12,430 nt of DNA from JAJQBJ01 sp964387095 (GTDB taxonomy: Bacteria > Bacillota > Clostridia > Oscillospirales > Oscillospiraceae), in NCBI GenBank assembly GCA_964387095.1, contig CAYLVH010000054.1, positions 1-12,430 of the forward strand, in the 5' to 3' direction. The stretch's first letter is position 1. Every line of letters begins with the position of its first letter. The notes beneath the pieces are model-generated. The model saw only the letters and a list, made by a program, of their open reading frames with translations. It did not search any database and was not told where the DNA came from. The translations under genes and the position numbers were made by a program. Below are positions 1-6,422 of the stretch, in pieces.

Positions 1-1
1 G

Positions 2-26
2 AGGGAGACTGAAAATCAGTCTCCCT
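2..26 (-). terminator. Hairpin terminator downstream of the 57-residue gene
   Basis: Positions 2-12 and 16-26 form an 11-bp perfect inverted repeat (core GGGAGACTGA / TCAGTCTCCC) around a 3-nt AAA loop. It starts 33 nt past the stop codon of the small minus-strand gene, the right place for an intrinsic terminator. The U-tract expected on the minus strand would lie beyond position 1 and cannot be seen, so direction is inferred from the upstream gene. Confidence 0.6.
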
Positions 27-58
27 TCGTATCACTGGATATTACAAACTTGGGGGGA

Positions 59-232
59 TCAGCCAGCGGCCTTGGCGGTACGGCGGTGAGTCCGGGCCCG
101 AGGGGCTTCCCGGTTCTGCAGACGGGCTAGGAAGTTGACCTTCTTAACCTTGTGTTCATCGGAACGCAGCCATGCACGCTGAGTGCTGAAGAAATCGTAG
201 CAACCGACGTTGGTATCAGTGTACATAATCAT
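59..232 (-). CDS. Unrecognised 57-residue basic protein, likely highly expressed
   Basis: I do not recognise a family. The frame runs from ATG at 232 to TGA at 61-59 and encodes 57 residues. The N-terminal third is aromatic/polar (MIMYTDTNVGCYDFFSTQ) and the rest is strongly basic, ending in an Arg/His/Ala-rich tail (REAPRARTHRRTAKAAG). There is one Cys, at residue 11, and no signal peptide or membrane segment. The start was chosen because AAGGAGGG at 242-249 lies about 10 nt upstream; an internal ATG at 226 would give 55 residues. Codons such as CGT, GGT, AAG and AAC recall ribosomal-protein genes. The perfect -10, strong RBS and hairpin terminator frame it as its own transcription unit. The basic tail suggests, but does not show, nucleic-acid or ribosome binding. 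It is a real gene with fair confidence; its function is unknown. Confidence 0.65.
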   Translation of the reverse strand: MIMYTDTNVGCYDFFSTQRAWLRSDEHKVKKVNFLARLQNREAPRARTHRRTAKAAG

Positions 233-261
233 AAGTCATAGCCCTCCTTAAAGATTTTTGC

Positions 262-282
262 ATCGCTCATCGCTCTGCGCTC
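262..282 (-). repeat. Three 7-nt tandem repeats in the leader of the 57-residue gene
   Basis: On the minus strand the leader reads GAGCGCA, GAGCGAT, GAGCGAT back to back. It lies between the predicted transcription start (about 290) and the RBS at 242-249, so the repeats would be transcribed. Their role is unknown; a protein or RNA contact site is possible. Confidence 0.5.
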
Positions 283-296
283 TACTTTGTTTGGTA

Positions 297-324
297 ATTA
301 TAATATAGCACAAATTTGAGCAAA
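297..324 (-). promoter_or_regulatory. Sigma-A type promoter of the 57-residue gene
   Basis: Minus-strand -10 is a perfect TATAAT (297-302). A TTTGCT -35-like element lies at 319-324 with a 16-nt spacer. Predicted start is near 290, giving a leader of about 58 nt. The -35 is weak, but the flanking AT-rich DNA fits a promoter. Confidence 0.65.
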
Positions 325-500
325 GACAATGGGAGGAGAAACTAAGAATTACAAATGAAATTGTGACAGAAGCACCAAATTCGGAGAAGAGATTTGGAAA
401 CGGCCCGGCGTTTATGGGAAAACCCGGGGAAGCCGCCTGGAAAATTGCAAGAAGAATTTCAGAAGAAGGAGATCCTGCATAAAATCTCCTGGGCTAAAGG
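325..500. other. Non-coding spacer with one weak hairpin
   Basis: This lies between the upstream edge of the small-gene promoter and the terminator of the pan operon. A 7-bp inverted repeat (AGGAGAT 467-473 / ATCTCCT 484-490) with a 10-nt loop sits just beyond the pan terminator and may be a backup 3' structure. No convincing gene was seen; the short frame starting at 394 runs into panD antisense and lacks an RBS. Confidence 0.4.
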
Positions 501-534
501 GAAAAGGCCGGAGCTCCCAGGGGGACTCCGGCCT
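501..534 (-). terminator. Intrinsic terminator of the pan operon
   Basis: AGGCCGGAG (505-513) and CTCCGGCCT (526-534) form a 9-bp perfect GC-rich stem. Read on the minus strand it is followed at once by TTTTCCCTTT. It begins 16 nt after the panD stop codon, so it ends the panGBCD transcript. Confidence 0.85.
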
Positions 535-550
535 ACTGTCGGGAAGCCTA

Positions 551-943
551 TTATTCCATGTCCTTCAGCAGGCCATGCTTTTCATAGGTGGTCTTGCGGA
601 TGACCTTATTGCTGTCGTCCACGAAAACCACGTTGGGGTGGTAGTCCTTCAGGTCCTCGGGGGACATCTGGGCATAGGCCATGATGATGATCTTGTCGCC
701 GGTGCTGACGCAGCGGGCGGCGGCGCCGTTCAGGCAGATCAAGCCGGAACCCCGTTCCCCGGCGATGGTATAGGTCTCAAAGCGGCTGCCGTTGTTCACG
801 TCCACGATCTGGACCTTCTCATATTCCAGGATGCCCGCAGCATCCAGCAAATCCTGGTCCACGGTGATGGAGCCCACATAATCCAGCTCAGCCTGCACCA
901 CAGTGGCGCGATGAATTTTACCCTTGAGCATTTCTACGGTCAT
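551..943 (-). CDS. panD: Aspartate 1-decarboxylase proenzyme (PanD)
   Basis: PanD makes beta-alanine from L-aspartate, the second substrate of PanC, in the cytoplasm; the family is a pyruvoyl-dependent tetramer that cleaves itself. The start at 943 gives MTVEMLKGKIHRA and puts the self-cleavage Gly-Ser (YVGS) at residues 24-25, the classic numbering, with Arg54 and Tyr58 of the active site in RFETY. An upstream ATG at 973 would add ten residues inside the end of panC and has no family support. GGAGGG lies 8-9 nt upstream of the chosen start. The conserved ERGSG and LNGAAARC segments and the full length of 130 residues indicate an intact enzyme. It is the last gene of the operon, starting 4 nt after the panC stop, so its translation is probably coupled to panC. 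Confidence 0.96.
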   Translation of the reverse strand: MTVEMLKGKIHRATVVQAELDYVGSITVDQDLLDAAGILEYEKVQIVDVNNGSRFETYTIAGERGSGLICLNGAAARCVSTGDKIIIMAYAQMSPEDLKDYHPNVVFVDDSNKVIRKTTYEKHGLLKDME

Positions 944-947
944 TTGC

Positions 948-1805
948 TCAGCCCTCCACAATAAAGTTGTCAATCAGGCGGGTCTTGCCGATATAGACGG
1001 CCAAAGCCACCAGAACATTGCCCTGGATTTTCTCAACGGGCTGCATGTTGACGCCGTTGACTGCGGAAACATAGTCGATCCGGGCCAAAGGCTCCTTGGA
1101 AATCAGCTCGGTCATGGCCGCCACCACCTTGTTGGCGTCGGTTTCCCCCTCTGCCACCAGCCTCTGGCCCAGGAACACGGCCTTGGACAGGCACAGGGCC
1201 GCCTGGCGCTCCTCCGGGTTCAGATAGGTGTTGCGGGAGGACTTGGCCAGGCCGTCGGCCTCCCGGACGATGGGGCAGCCCACGATCTCAATGCCGTAGG
1301 ACAGATCCCGCACCATGCGCCGGATGATGGCCAGCTGCTGGGCGTCCTTCTGGCCGAAGAAGGCCATGTCAGGGGTCACAATGTTGAAGAGCTTGGCCAC
1401 CACGGTGCAGACCCCCCGGAAGTGGATGGGGCGGGTCTTACCGCAGAGCTGCTTGGGCATCTCGTCCAGGATCTCCACATAGGTGTCGGTTTTGCCGTTC
1501 CCGTCGGGATACATCTCGTCCACGGAGGGATGGAACACCATGGCGCAGCCGTGGGCCTCCAGCAGGGCGCAGTCGTGGGCAAAATCCCGGGGATAGGACT
1601 CCAGGTCCTCGTTGGGGCCGAACTGGGTGGGGTTGACAAAGTCGGAGGCCACCACCCGCTGGCACATGGAGACAGCTTTGTCCACCAGGCTGGCATGGCC
1701 CTCGTGGAGATAGCCCATGGTGGGCACCAGGCCCACGGTCAGGCCCTGGGCCTTCCACTCCCTCACCTGAGCACGGACCTCAGCGGCAGTTGTTGCAATA
1801 ATCAT
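948..1805 (-). CDS. panC: Pantothenate synthetase (PanC)
   Basis: PanC is the ATP-dependent ligase that joins pantoate and beta-alanine to make pantothenate via a pantoyl-adenylate. The 285-residue length is typical. The nucleotide-binding HIGH-type motif is in PTMGYLHEGHASL (residues 28-40). FVNPTQFGPNEDL and FGQKDAQQL follow, and the SSRN motif occurs in the KMSKS-like region. The start MIIATT at 1805 matches the family N-terminus; the RBS is weak (GAGGT about 11 nt upstream). It follows panB after a 34-nt gap and precedes panD by 4 nt. The C-terminal dimerisation region, ending YIGKTRLIDNF, is complete. Confidence 0.97.
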   Translation of the reverse strand: MIIATTAAEVRAQVREWKAQGLTVGLVPTMGYLHEGHASLVDKAVSMCQRVVASDFVNPTQFGPNEDLESYPRDFAHDCALLEAHGCAMVFHPSVDEMYPDGNGKTDTYVEILDEMPKQLCGKTRPIHFRGVCTVVAKLFNIVTPDMAFFGQKDAQQLAIIRRMVRDLSYGIEIVGCPIVREADGLAKSSRNTYLNPEERQAALCLSKAVFLGQRLVAEGETDANKVVAAMTELISKEPLARIDYVSAVNGVNMQPVEKIQGNVLVALAVYIGKTRLIDNFIVEG

Positions 1806-1839
1806 CGTTCTTCGCTACCTCACAATGTTTTGTAATGAA

Positions 1840-2691
1840 TCAATACCGGGCGTCCAGGGAGGCCAGGAACTCGTCGGAGCAGTCGCTCTTCACATAGCAG
1901 TGCTCGGGGGCGGGGAAGGTGCCCGCCTTGACCTCCTGGTCGTAGGAAACCAGGGCATTGGTGACGGCAGTGCCGATCTCGGCGAAGTGCTTGACGAACT
2001 TGGGCTTGAAGTCCCCGGACATGCCCAGCATATCCTGGAGCACCAGCACCTGGCCGTCGCAGCCTGCGCCGCCGCCGATGCCGATGGTGATCATCTGTAC
2101 CTTGCTGGTGATCAGGGCAGCCAGCTTGGGGGGCACGCACTCCAGCACGCACATGAAGGCACCGGCCTCCTGCACGGCGAAGGCGTCCTCCAGGACCCGG
2201 CGGGCGTTCTCCTCCCCCTTGCCCTGGACCTTGAAGCCCCCGAAGATGTTGGCGGACTGGGGGGTCATGCCAATGTGGGCGCAGACGGGGATGCCGGAGT
2301 TGACGATGGCCCGGATCTGCTCCTTCACGGTGGCGCCGCCCTCCAGCTTGATGGCGTTGGCGCCGGTCTCCTTAATCAGCCGGCCCGCGTTGGCCACGGC
2401 CTGCTCCACGGAGACCTGATAGCTCATAAAGGGCATATCCATAATCACGAAGGTGTTGGGGGCGCCCCGCACCACGCTGCGGCCGTAGGTGATCATCTCC
2501 TCCATGGTGACAGGCAGGGTATCCGCGTAGCCCTGCATGGTCATGCCCAGGCTGTCGCCCACCAGAATGGTGTTGATACCGGCGGCATCCACCAGCCGGG
2601 CCATGGAGAAGTCATAGCAGGTCACCTGGGAGACCTTTTCCCCGTTGCGCTTCATTTCCACCAGGGTATTGATTGTATTCTTCTTGGGCAT
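1840..2691 (-). CDS. panB: 3-methyl-2-oxobutanoate hydroxymethyltransferase (PanB)
   Basis: PanB transfers a one-carbon unit from 5,10-methylene-tetrahydrofolate to 2-oxoisovalerate, giving ketopantoate, the committed step of pantothenate synthesis. The protein is a 283-residue TIM barrel. Metal and substrate residues are visible: Asp46 in LVGDSLGM, Asp85 in IMDMPF, Lys115 and Glu117 in AIKLEGG, and the catalytic Glu184 in VLECVP. HIGMTPQS and GIGGGAGCDGQ are also family hallmarks. The start at 2691 is 2 nt after the panG stop; the AAGGAG RBS lies inside the last codons of panG, which points to coupled translation. Intact. Confidence 0.98.
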   Translation of the reverse strand: MPKKNTINTLVEMKRNGEKVSQVTCYDFSMARLVDAAGINTILVGDSLGMTMQGYADTLPVTMEEMITYGRSVVRGAPNTFVIMDMPFMSYQVSVEQAVANAGRLIKETGANAIKLEGGATVKEQIRAIVNSGIPVCAHIGMTPQSANIFGGFKVQGKGEENARRVLEDAFAVQEAGAFMCVLECVPPKLAALITSKVQMITIGIGGGAGCDGQVLVLQDMLGMSGDFKPKFVKHFAEIGTAVTNALVSYDQEVKAGTFPAPEHCYVKSDCSDEFLASLDARY

Positions 2692-2693
2692 AA

Positions 2694-3548
2694 TTAATTA
2701 GCTCCTTCCAACAAAGTTATGATGGGTTCATAGTCCCGGTCCGGGTGCCGCTCCTGGGCCACCTGGACCAGCTTCTGGGAGACCGCCCCATAGAGGACCC
2801 GCTCCTCCTGGCTGGGGAAGCAGTCCAGGTGCATTGCCACCGTGGTGGCGTCCCCCCGCTCCACCGGGCCGGTCAGGGCCGCCACCGGGCCAACCTCAAT
2901 GATGTGCTCCAGATTGCTGCGCATCAGGGGGGCCAGGGCCTTCAGGCCCAGCTCCCGGGAGAACCCGCAGCTCTCCAGCAGGTCAAGGCTCTCCTGCACC
3001 AGGGCGCACATCAGGTTGCTGGAGATGGCGCAGGCGGCATGATAGCGGACCTTGGACTCCGCCGGGATGATCTGGACAGAGGGGCCCAGGGACTCCAGCA
3101 GGGCTTTCCACTGGGACAGGTGGGGGCCATCCCCCTCCAGGCAAAAAAATGCACCCGGTAATTCCCGGTAGGACAGTTCCTTGCTGCTGATGGGAAATAA
3201 CGGATGGATGGAGTAACCATAGGCGCCAGTCTCTGCGATGCCGGGGAATGCGTCCCGGGCCGCGAGGGCGCCGCTGCAATGACAGATTTGTTTCCCTGAA
3301 AGGTCGAAATCCCTCAGCGATTCAAAAACCGAGGAAATCGTTCCGTCTGGAACAGTCAAAAAGAGCGCGTCACTATCCTGAACCAATGTTTCAAGCGCGT
3401 CATACGCCTTTGTGCCGGTAAACAACGCCGCTTCCTCTGCCGATTCTCGATGCCTGCTATGATAGCCGGTCACCGGAACCCCGCCCCGGACGAAGAACTT
3501 GCCCAGGGAGAAGCCCACTTTGCCTGCTCCAATAAAACCAATTTTCAT
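2694..3548 (-). CDS. panG: PanG-type ketopantoate reductase (Rossmann-like / DUF2520)
   Basis: The 284-residue protein has an N-terminal NAD(P)-binding fold with GAGKVG at residues 7-12 (MKIGFIGAGKVG). A middle Rossmann segment includes FLTVPDGTI and CSGAL. The C-terminal DUF2520 helical domain carries IHPLFP (115-119), KVRYHAACAISSNLM (167-180) and LTGPVERGD (225-233). DUF2520 proteins were shown in Francisella to be a ketopantoate reductase (PanG) unrelated in detail to PanE. Its place as first gene ahead of panB, panC and panD, with no panE in the window, strongly supports that role: ketopantoate to pantoate. AAGGTG lies about 5 nt before the start at 3548. Residues about 25-95 use less GC-biased codons than the rest. 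By sequence alone it could be called a generic DUF2520 oxidoreductase. Confidence 0.88.
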   Translation of the reverse strand: MKIGFIGAGKVGFSLGKFFVRGGVPVTGYHSRHRESAEEAALFTGTKAYDALETLVQDSDALFLTVPDGTISSVFESLRDFDLSGKQICHCSGALAARDAFPGIAETGAYGYSIHPLFPISSKELSYRELPGAFFCLEGDGPHLSQWKALLESLGPSVQIIPAESKVRYHAACAISSNLMCALVQESLDLLESCGFSRELGLKALAPLMRSNLEHIIEVGPVAALTGPVERGDATTVAMHLDCFPSQEERVLYGAVSQKLVQVAQERHPDRDYEPIITLLEGAN

Positions 3549-3622
3549 ACCATCACCTTGCCTTTACAAACCAGGTGACGCGGGCTGCTCCGAAAAACGG
3601 AAAATCAGGGATATGATTGCTG

Positions 3623-3690
3623 GGTACAGTTTCCAAAGGAATACCATCCGCATAGTGGGCATCAAAAAACTGATGCCTATAACTGCGGAT
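3623..3690 (-). promoter_or_regulatory. Structured 5' leader of the pan operon (candidate cis-regulatory RNA)
   Basis: Directly after the panG -10 the minus strand can fold into three stems. P1 is 7 bp (ATCCGCA 3690-3684 with TGCGGAT 3652-3646). P2 inside it is 7 bp (GGCATCA 3677-3671 with TGATGCC 3664-3658), with a U-rich loop and a small internal loop between P1 and P2. P3 abuts P1 and is 4+4 bp with a 4-nt bulge (3645-3638 with 3634-3631 and 3626-3623). Almost all 68 nt are paired or in loops. An Rfam 'pan' RNA motif is known in leaders of pantothenate operons; whether this is a member cannot be settled by eye. The predicted transcription start falls near or inside the first strand of P1. 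Confidence 0.55.
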
Positions 3691-3719
3691 ATTGTACCAA
3701 ACAGTTTTAAAAATGTAAA
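3691..3719 (-). promoter_or_regulatory. Sigma-A promoter of the panGBCD operon
   Basis: Minus-strand TTTACA (3714-3719), a 17-nt spacer and TACAAT (3691-3696) give a near-consensus promoter (5/6 and 5/6). The predicted start is near 3684, leaving a leader of about 135 nt before panG. Confidence 0.8.
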
Positions 3720-3760
3720 GGAGATTTTCAAAAAAGCGCAAATTTTTTTCAGGATCTTTG

Positions 3761-3780
3761 TGCCGGCTTGTACCGGCTTG
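3761..3780 (+). repeat. 10-bp tandem direct repeat before modA
   Basis: TGCCGGCTTG and TACCGGCTTG lie end to end, one helical turn apart and differing at one base. They sit just upstream of the modA RBS (3785-3791). No clear plus-strand promoter was found; a weak TTGTAC-16-TGTAAA pair overlaps the panG promoter at 3692-3719. The repeat could be an operator or leader element. Confidence 0.5.
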
Positions 3781-3799
3781 CAAAAAGGAGGCTATGAAA

Positions 3800-4657
3800 A
3801 TGAAAAGACGGATTGGACTGCCGCTGGCCCTGGTGATGCTGCTGAGCCTGACCGGCTGCGGCGGGGCAAAGGCCCCGGACCCGGCGGACAGCGCCGGCCC
3901 GGAGACCCAGACCGCGGAACCTGTGGAGCTGGTTGTCTTCGCGGCGGCCTCCATGACCGAAACCCTGACCCAGCTGGGGGAAGCCTACACCGCCCAGCAC
4001 CCGGAGGTTGCCATTGTGTACAACTTCGACTCCTCTGGCACCCTGAAGACCCAGATTGAAGAGGGTGCGGACTGCGATATCTTCCTCTCTGCGGGGCAGA
4101 AGCAGATGGACCAGCTGGACATCACCGCTGATCCTGAGGTCAACACCGATGGGCTGGACTTCGTCCTGGCCGGGACCCGCTTCGACATCCTGGAGAACAA
4201 GGTGGCCCTGGCGGTGCCCGACGGAAATCCCACCGGCATTGAGTCCTATGAGGACCTGGCTGCGGGCCTGGCTGCCGGAACCTTAATGCTGGCTATGGGC
4301 AACTCCGACGTGCCTGTGGGACAGTACACCCAGAAGATCCTGGAATATTATGAGCTGTCCCAGGAGGATTTGGCCGCCGCCGGAGCCATCACCTACGGCT
4401 CCAACGTGAAGGAGGTCACCACCTAGGTCTCCGAGGCCGTCGTTGACTGCGGGGTCATCTATCAGACCGACGCCGCCTCTGCGGGCCTGACGGTTGTTGA
4501 CACTGCCACCCCTGAGATGTGCGGTCAGGTTATTTATCCCGCCGCTGTCCTGAATATCTCCCGAAATGCGGAGGCGGCCCGGGCGTTCCTGGAGTATCTC
4601 ACCGGGGATGAGGCGGACGCAGTATTTGAGTCGGTGGGCTTCACGCCCATCGCCTGA
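3800..4657 (+). pseudogene. modA: Molybdate-binding lipoprotein ModA, interrupted by an in-frame TAG
   Basis: ModA is the extracytoplasmic molybdate (or tungstate) receptor feeding ModBC. The start at 3800 lies 8 nt after AAGGAGG (3785-3791); the ATG at 3794 is too close to it. The N-terminus is a lipoprotein signal, MKRRIGLPLALVMLLSLTGC, with lipid-modified Cys20. The binding-protein fold follows, with VVFAAASMTETL, FDSSGTLKTQIEEGADCD and MGNSDVPVGQYT. Codon 209 is TAG (4424-4426), in ...NVKEVTT-stop-VSEAVVDCGVIYQTDA. After it 76 sense codons stay in frame to TGA at 4655-4657 with clear ModA homology, including the GVIYQTDA segment that carries an oxyanion ligand in the family. CAG (Gln) is the likely ancestral codon. 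The truncated product would lack part of the second lobe. Alternatives are amber suppression, pyrrolysine or a base-call error. Confidence 0.85.
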
Positions 4658-4690
4658 GCTGGGCGGCGCCTGTCCTGAAAGGAGACGGTT

Positions 4691-5386
4691 ATGGACTGGT
4701 TTCCACTATATAACTCCCTGAGAATCGCGGCCATCAGCACAGGGATTATCTTTTTCGCGGGGATTTTCGTCGCCTATTATATCGCAAAGGTGCCCCGGGC
4801 CATTAAGGGCATTCTGGACGTGATCCTGACCCTGCCCCTGGTGCTGCCCCCCACGGTGGTAGGCTATCTGCTGCTGCGGGTCCTGGACCCCAAGCGGGTT
4901 GTGGGCGCCTGGATCCTCTCCGTGTTTGGCCTTAAGCTGACTATGACCTGGTGGTCCGCCATCTTTGCCACCACCGTGGTGATCTTTCCCCTGATGTACC
5001 GCACCGCCCGGGGGGGCTTTGAGTCCTTTGACGAGACCCTGGCCTACTCCGGGCAGACCCTGGGGCTTTCCAATACTTACATTTTCTGGAGAATCCGGAT
5101 GCCCTATTGCCGCCGGGGGATTCTGGCGGGGACGGTTCTGGCCTTTGCCCGGACCCTTGGGGAGTACGGCGCTACCAGCATGATCGCAGGCTATACCCCC
5201 GGGCGCACCGCCACCATCTCCACCACGGTCTACCAGCTCTGGCGGACCAACCAGGACGGGGCGGCCTTCCGGTGGGTTCTGGTGAATATGGCCATCTCCT
5301 TTGTGGTGCTGCTGGCCGTGAACCTGCTGGAAAGGGGAAATACATCCTCTGGAACCAGAGGAAGGGGGAGGGGCCATGTCGATTGA
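4691..5386 (+). CDS. modB: Molybdate ABC transporter permease ModB
   Basis: ModB is the membrane channel subunit of the molybdate importer. The 231-residue protein has about five hydrophobic segments, at roughly 11-31, 41-63, 88-103, 143-155 and 197-213. The cytoplasmic EAA-type loop that contacts ModC is at 115-138 (ETLAYSGQTLGL ... RMP). GEYGATSMIAG (158-167) is a ModB/CysT-type signature. AAAGGAG lies 6-7 nt before the start. It begins 33 nt after the end of the modA frame and overlaps modC by 11 nt. The C-terminal tail (GTRGRGRGHVD) is low in complexity because it is also the modC ribosome-binding region. Intact, so the modA lesion is not part of wider decay here. Confidence 0.95.
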   Translation: MDWFPLYNSLRIAAISTGIIFFAGIFVAYYIAKVPRAIKGILDVILTLPLVLPPTVVGYLLLRVLDPKRVVGAWILSVFGLKLTMTWWSAIFATTVVIFPLMYRTARGGFESFDETLAYSGQTLGLSNTYIFWRIRMPYCRRGILAGTVLAFARTLGEYGATSMIAGYTPGRTATISTTVYQLWRTNQDGAAFRWVLVNMAISFVVLLAVNLLERGNTSSGTRGRGRGHVD

Positions 5387-6422
5387 AGTGGAGATTCAAA
5401 AGCAGCTGGGACAATTCCGGCTGGATGTGGCCTTCTCCAACGGGAACGATGTGTTGGCCCTGCTGGGGAGCTCTGGCTGCGGCAAGAGCATGACCCTGCG
5501 GTGTATCGCCGGCATTGAGCGGCCGGACGTAGGGCGGATTTTGGTGGATGATGTGGTGTTCTTCGACTCTGAGAGGAGGATCAATCTGCCTCCCCAGAAG
5601 CGCCGGGTGGGGCTGCTCTTCCAGAATTACGCCCTGTTCCCCCATATGACCGTGGAACAGAACATCCTGGCGGGGCTGAGCCGGGAGAAGAGCAAAAAGC
5701 TCCGCCACCAGCGGGTGACGGAGAACATAGAAGCCTTCCATTTGCAGGGCCTGGAGAAGCACCTGCCTGCCCAGCTTTCCGGGGGCCAGCAGCAGCGGGT
5801 GGCCCTGGCCCGGATTCTGGTGAGCCGGCCCTCCATCCTGATGCTGGACGAGCCCTTTTCCGCCCTGGACACCCATCTCCGCTGGGAGATGGAGGGGGAG
5901 CTGCTGGAGCGCCTGGGGGATTTCCCCGGCACCACCCTCCTTGTCTCCCACAGCCAGGAGGAGGTGTTCCGCATCAGCAACCGGGTTGCGGTTTACGGCC
6001 AGGGGAGGATTGCGGAGCTGGACACCAAGGAGGCGGTGTTTGAGCATCCCCGCACCTGGCAGGGGGCGATGCTCACCGGCTGTCGGAACCTGTCCATGGT
6101 GACCCGGCAGGGGGCGCGCTGCCAGGCGGAGGGCTGGGATTTGGAGCTGACCCTCCCCGGTGGGGAGGACTTTGACTGTGTGGGCATCCTCGCCCACAGC
6201 CTCCGGCAGGCGGAGGGGCCGGGAGTGAACACCTTCGAATATCAGGTGGTCCGGGAGGTACCGGAGGCCCTTTATGTGGTGCGCATGATTAAGCGCAGGG
6301 GGAGCAACCCCAGGGAATTGATCCGCTGGGCTGTCCCCGGGGAGCTGGCGGCCGCCCTGCCCAAGACGGGGTATGTGGCCTTCCCCCTGGAGGGGATTTT
6401 GAAGCTGAAGCGGGAACCTTAA
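5376..6422 (+). CDS. modC: Molybdate ABC transporter ATP-binding protein ModC
   Basis: ModC hydrolyses ATP on the cytoplasmic face to drive ModB. The protein has 348 residues. Walker A is GSSGCGKS (31-38), the Q-loop is Gln83, and the ABC signature is LSGGQQQR (134-141). Walker B LMLDEP (155-160) is followed by SALD, and the switch His is 192 in LLVSHSQEE. The C-terminal 125 residues, from about 222 (MLTGCRNLS), match the accessory domain position of ModC-type proteins, where TOBE/oxyanion regulation is found in the family. The start at 5376 follows GGAGG by about 4 nt and lies inside the end of modB. Its TAA stop overlaps the stop of the convergent aroF in a shared TTAA. Confidence 0.95.
   Translation: MSIEVEIQKQLGQFRLDVAFSNGNDVLALLGSSGCGKSMTLRCIAGIERPDVGRILVDDVVFFDSERRINLPPQKRRVGLLFQNYALFPHMTVEQNILAGLSREKSKKLRHQRVTENIEAFHLQGLEKHLPAQLSGGQQQRVALARILVSRPSILMLDEPFSALDTHLRWEMEGELLERLGDFPGTTLLVSHSQEEVFRISNRVAVYGQGRIAELDTKEAVFEHPRTWQGAMLTGCRNLSMVTRQGARCQAEGWDLELTLPGGEDFDCVGILAHSLRQAEGPGVNTFEYQVVREVPEALYVVRMIKRRGSNPRELIRWAVPGELAAALPKTGYVAFPLEGILKLKREP

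Noticed and set aside
216..239. Seven-codon frame (MTYDYVH) overlapping the start of the 57-residue gene
   Set aside because: Its ATG is only 3 nt from the RBS, too close for efficient initiation, and it has no attenuator-type content; a regulatory upstream frame cannot be excluded but is not supported.
394..603. 69-codon plus-strand frame before panD
   Set aside because: It has no RBS, crosses the pan terminator hairpin and ends antisense to panD; no protein-like character.
924..1835. 303-codon open frame on the plus strand across panC
   Set aside because: It is antisense to a full, well-conserved panC and reads as low-complexity Gly/His/Leu-rich protein, the usual shadow of GC-rich coding DNA. 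The same holds for the plus-strand frames across panB (1825-2697) and aroF (6578-7450) and the minus-strand frame across modB/modC (5172-6197).
3737..3749. A-tract/T-tract inverted repeat upstream of modA
   Set aside because: Only A-T pairs in 6 bp or so; more likely plain AT-rich spacer than a functional hairpin.
3553..3954. 133-codon minus-strand frame across the panG/modA gap
   Set aside because: It covers the panG promoter and structured leader and is antisense to modA, with no RBS that makes sense.
6382..6400. Small hairpin followed by ATTTT near the end of modC
   Set aside because: The stem is only 5 bp, lies inside the modC coding region and has a weak T-tract; not convincing as a terminator.
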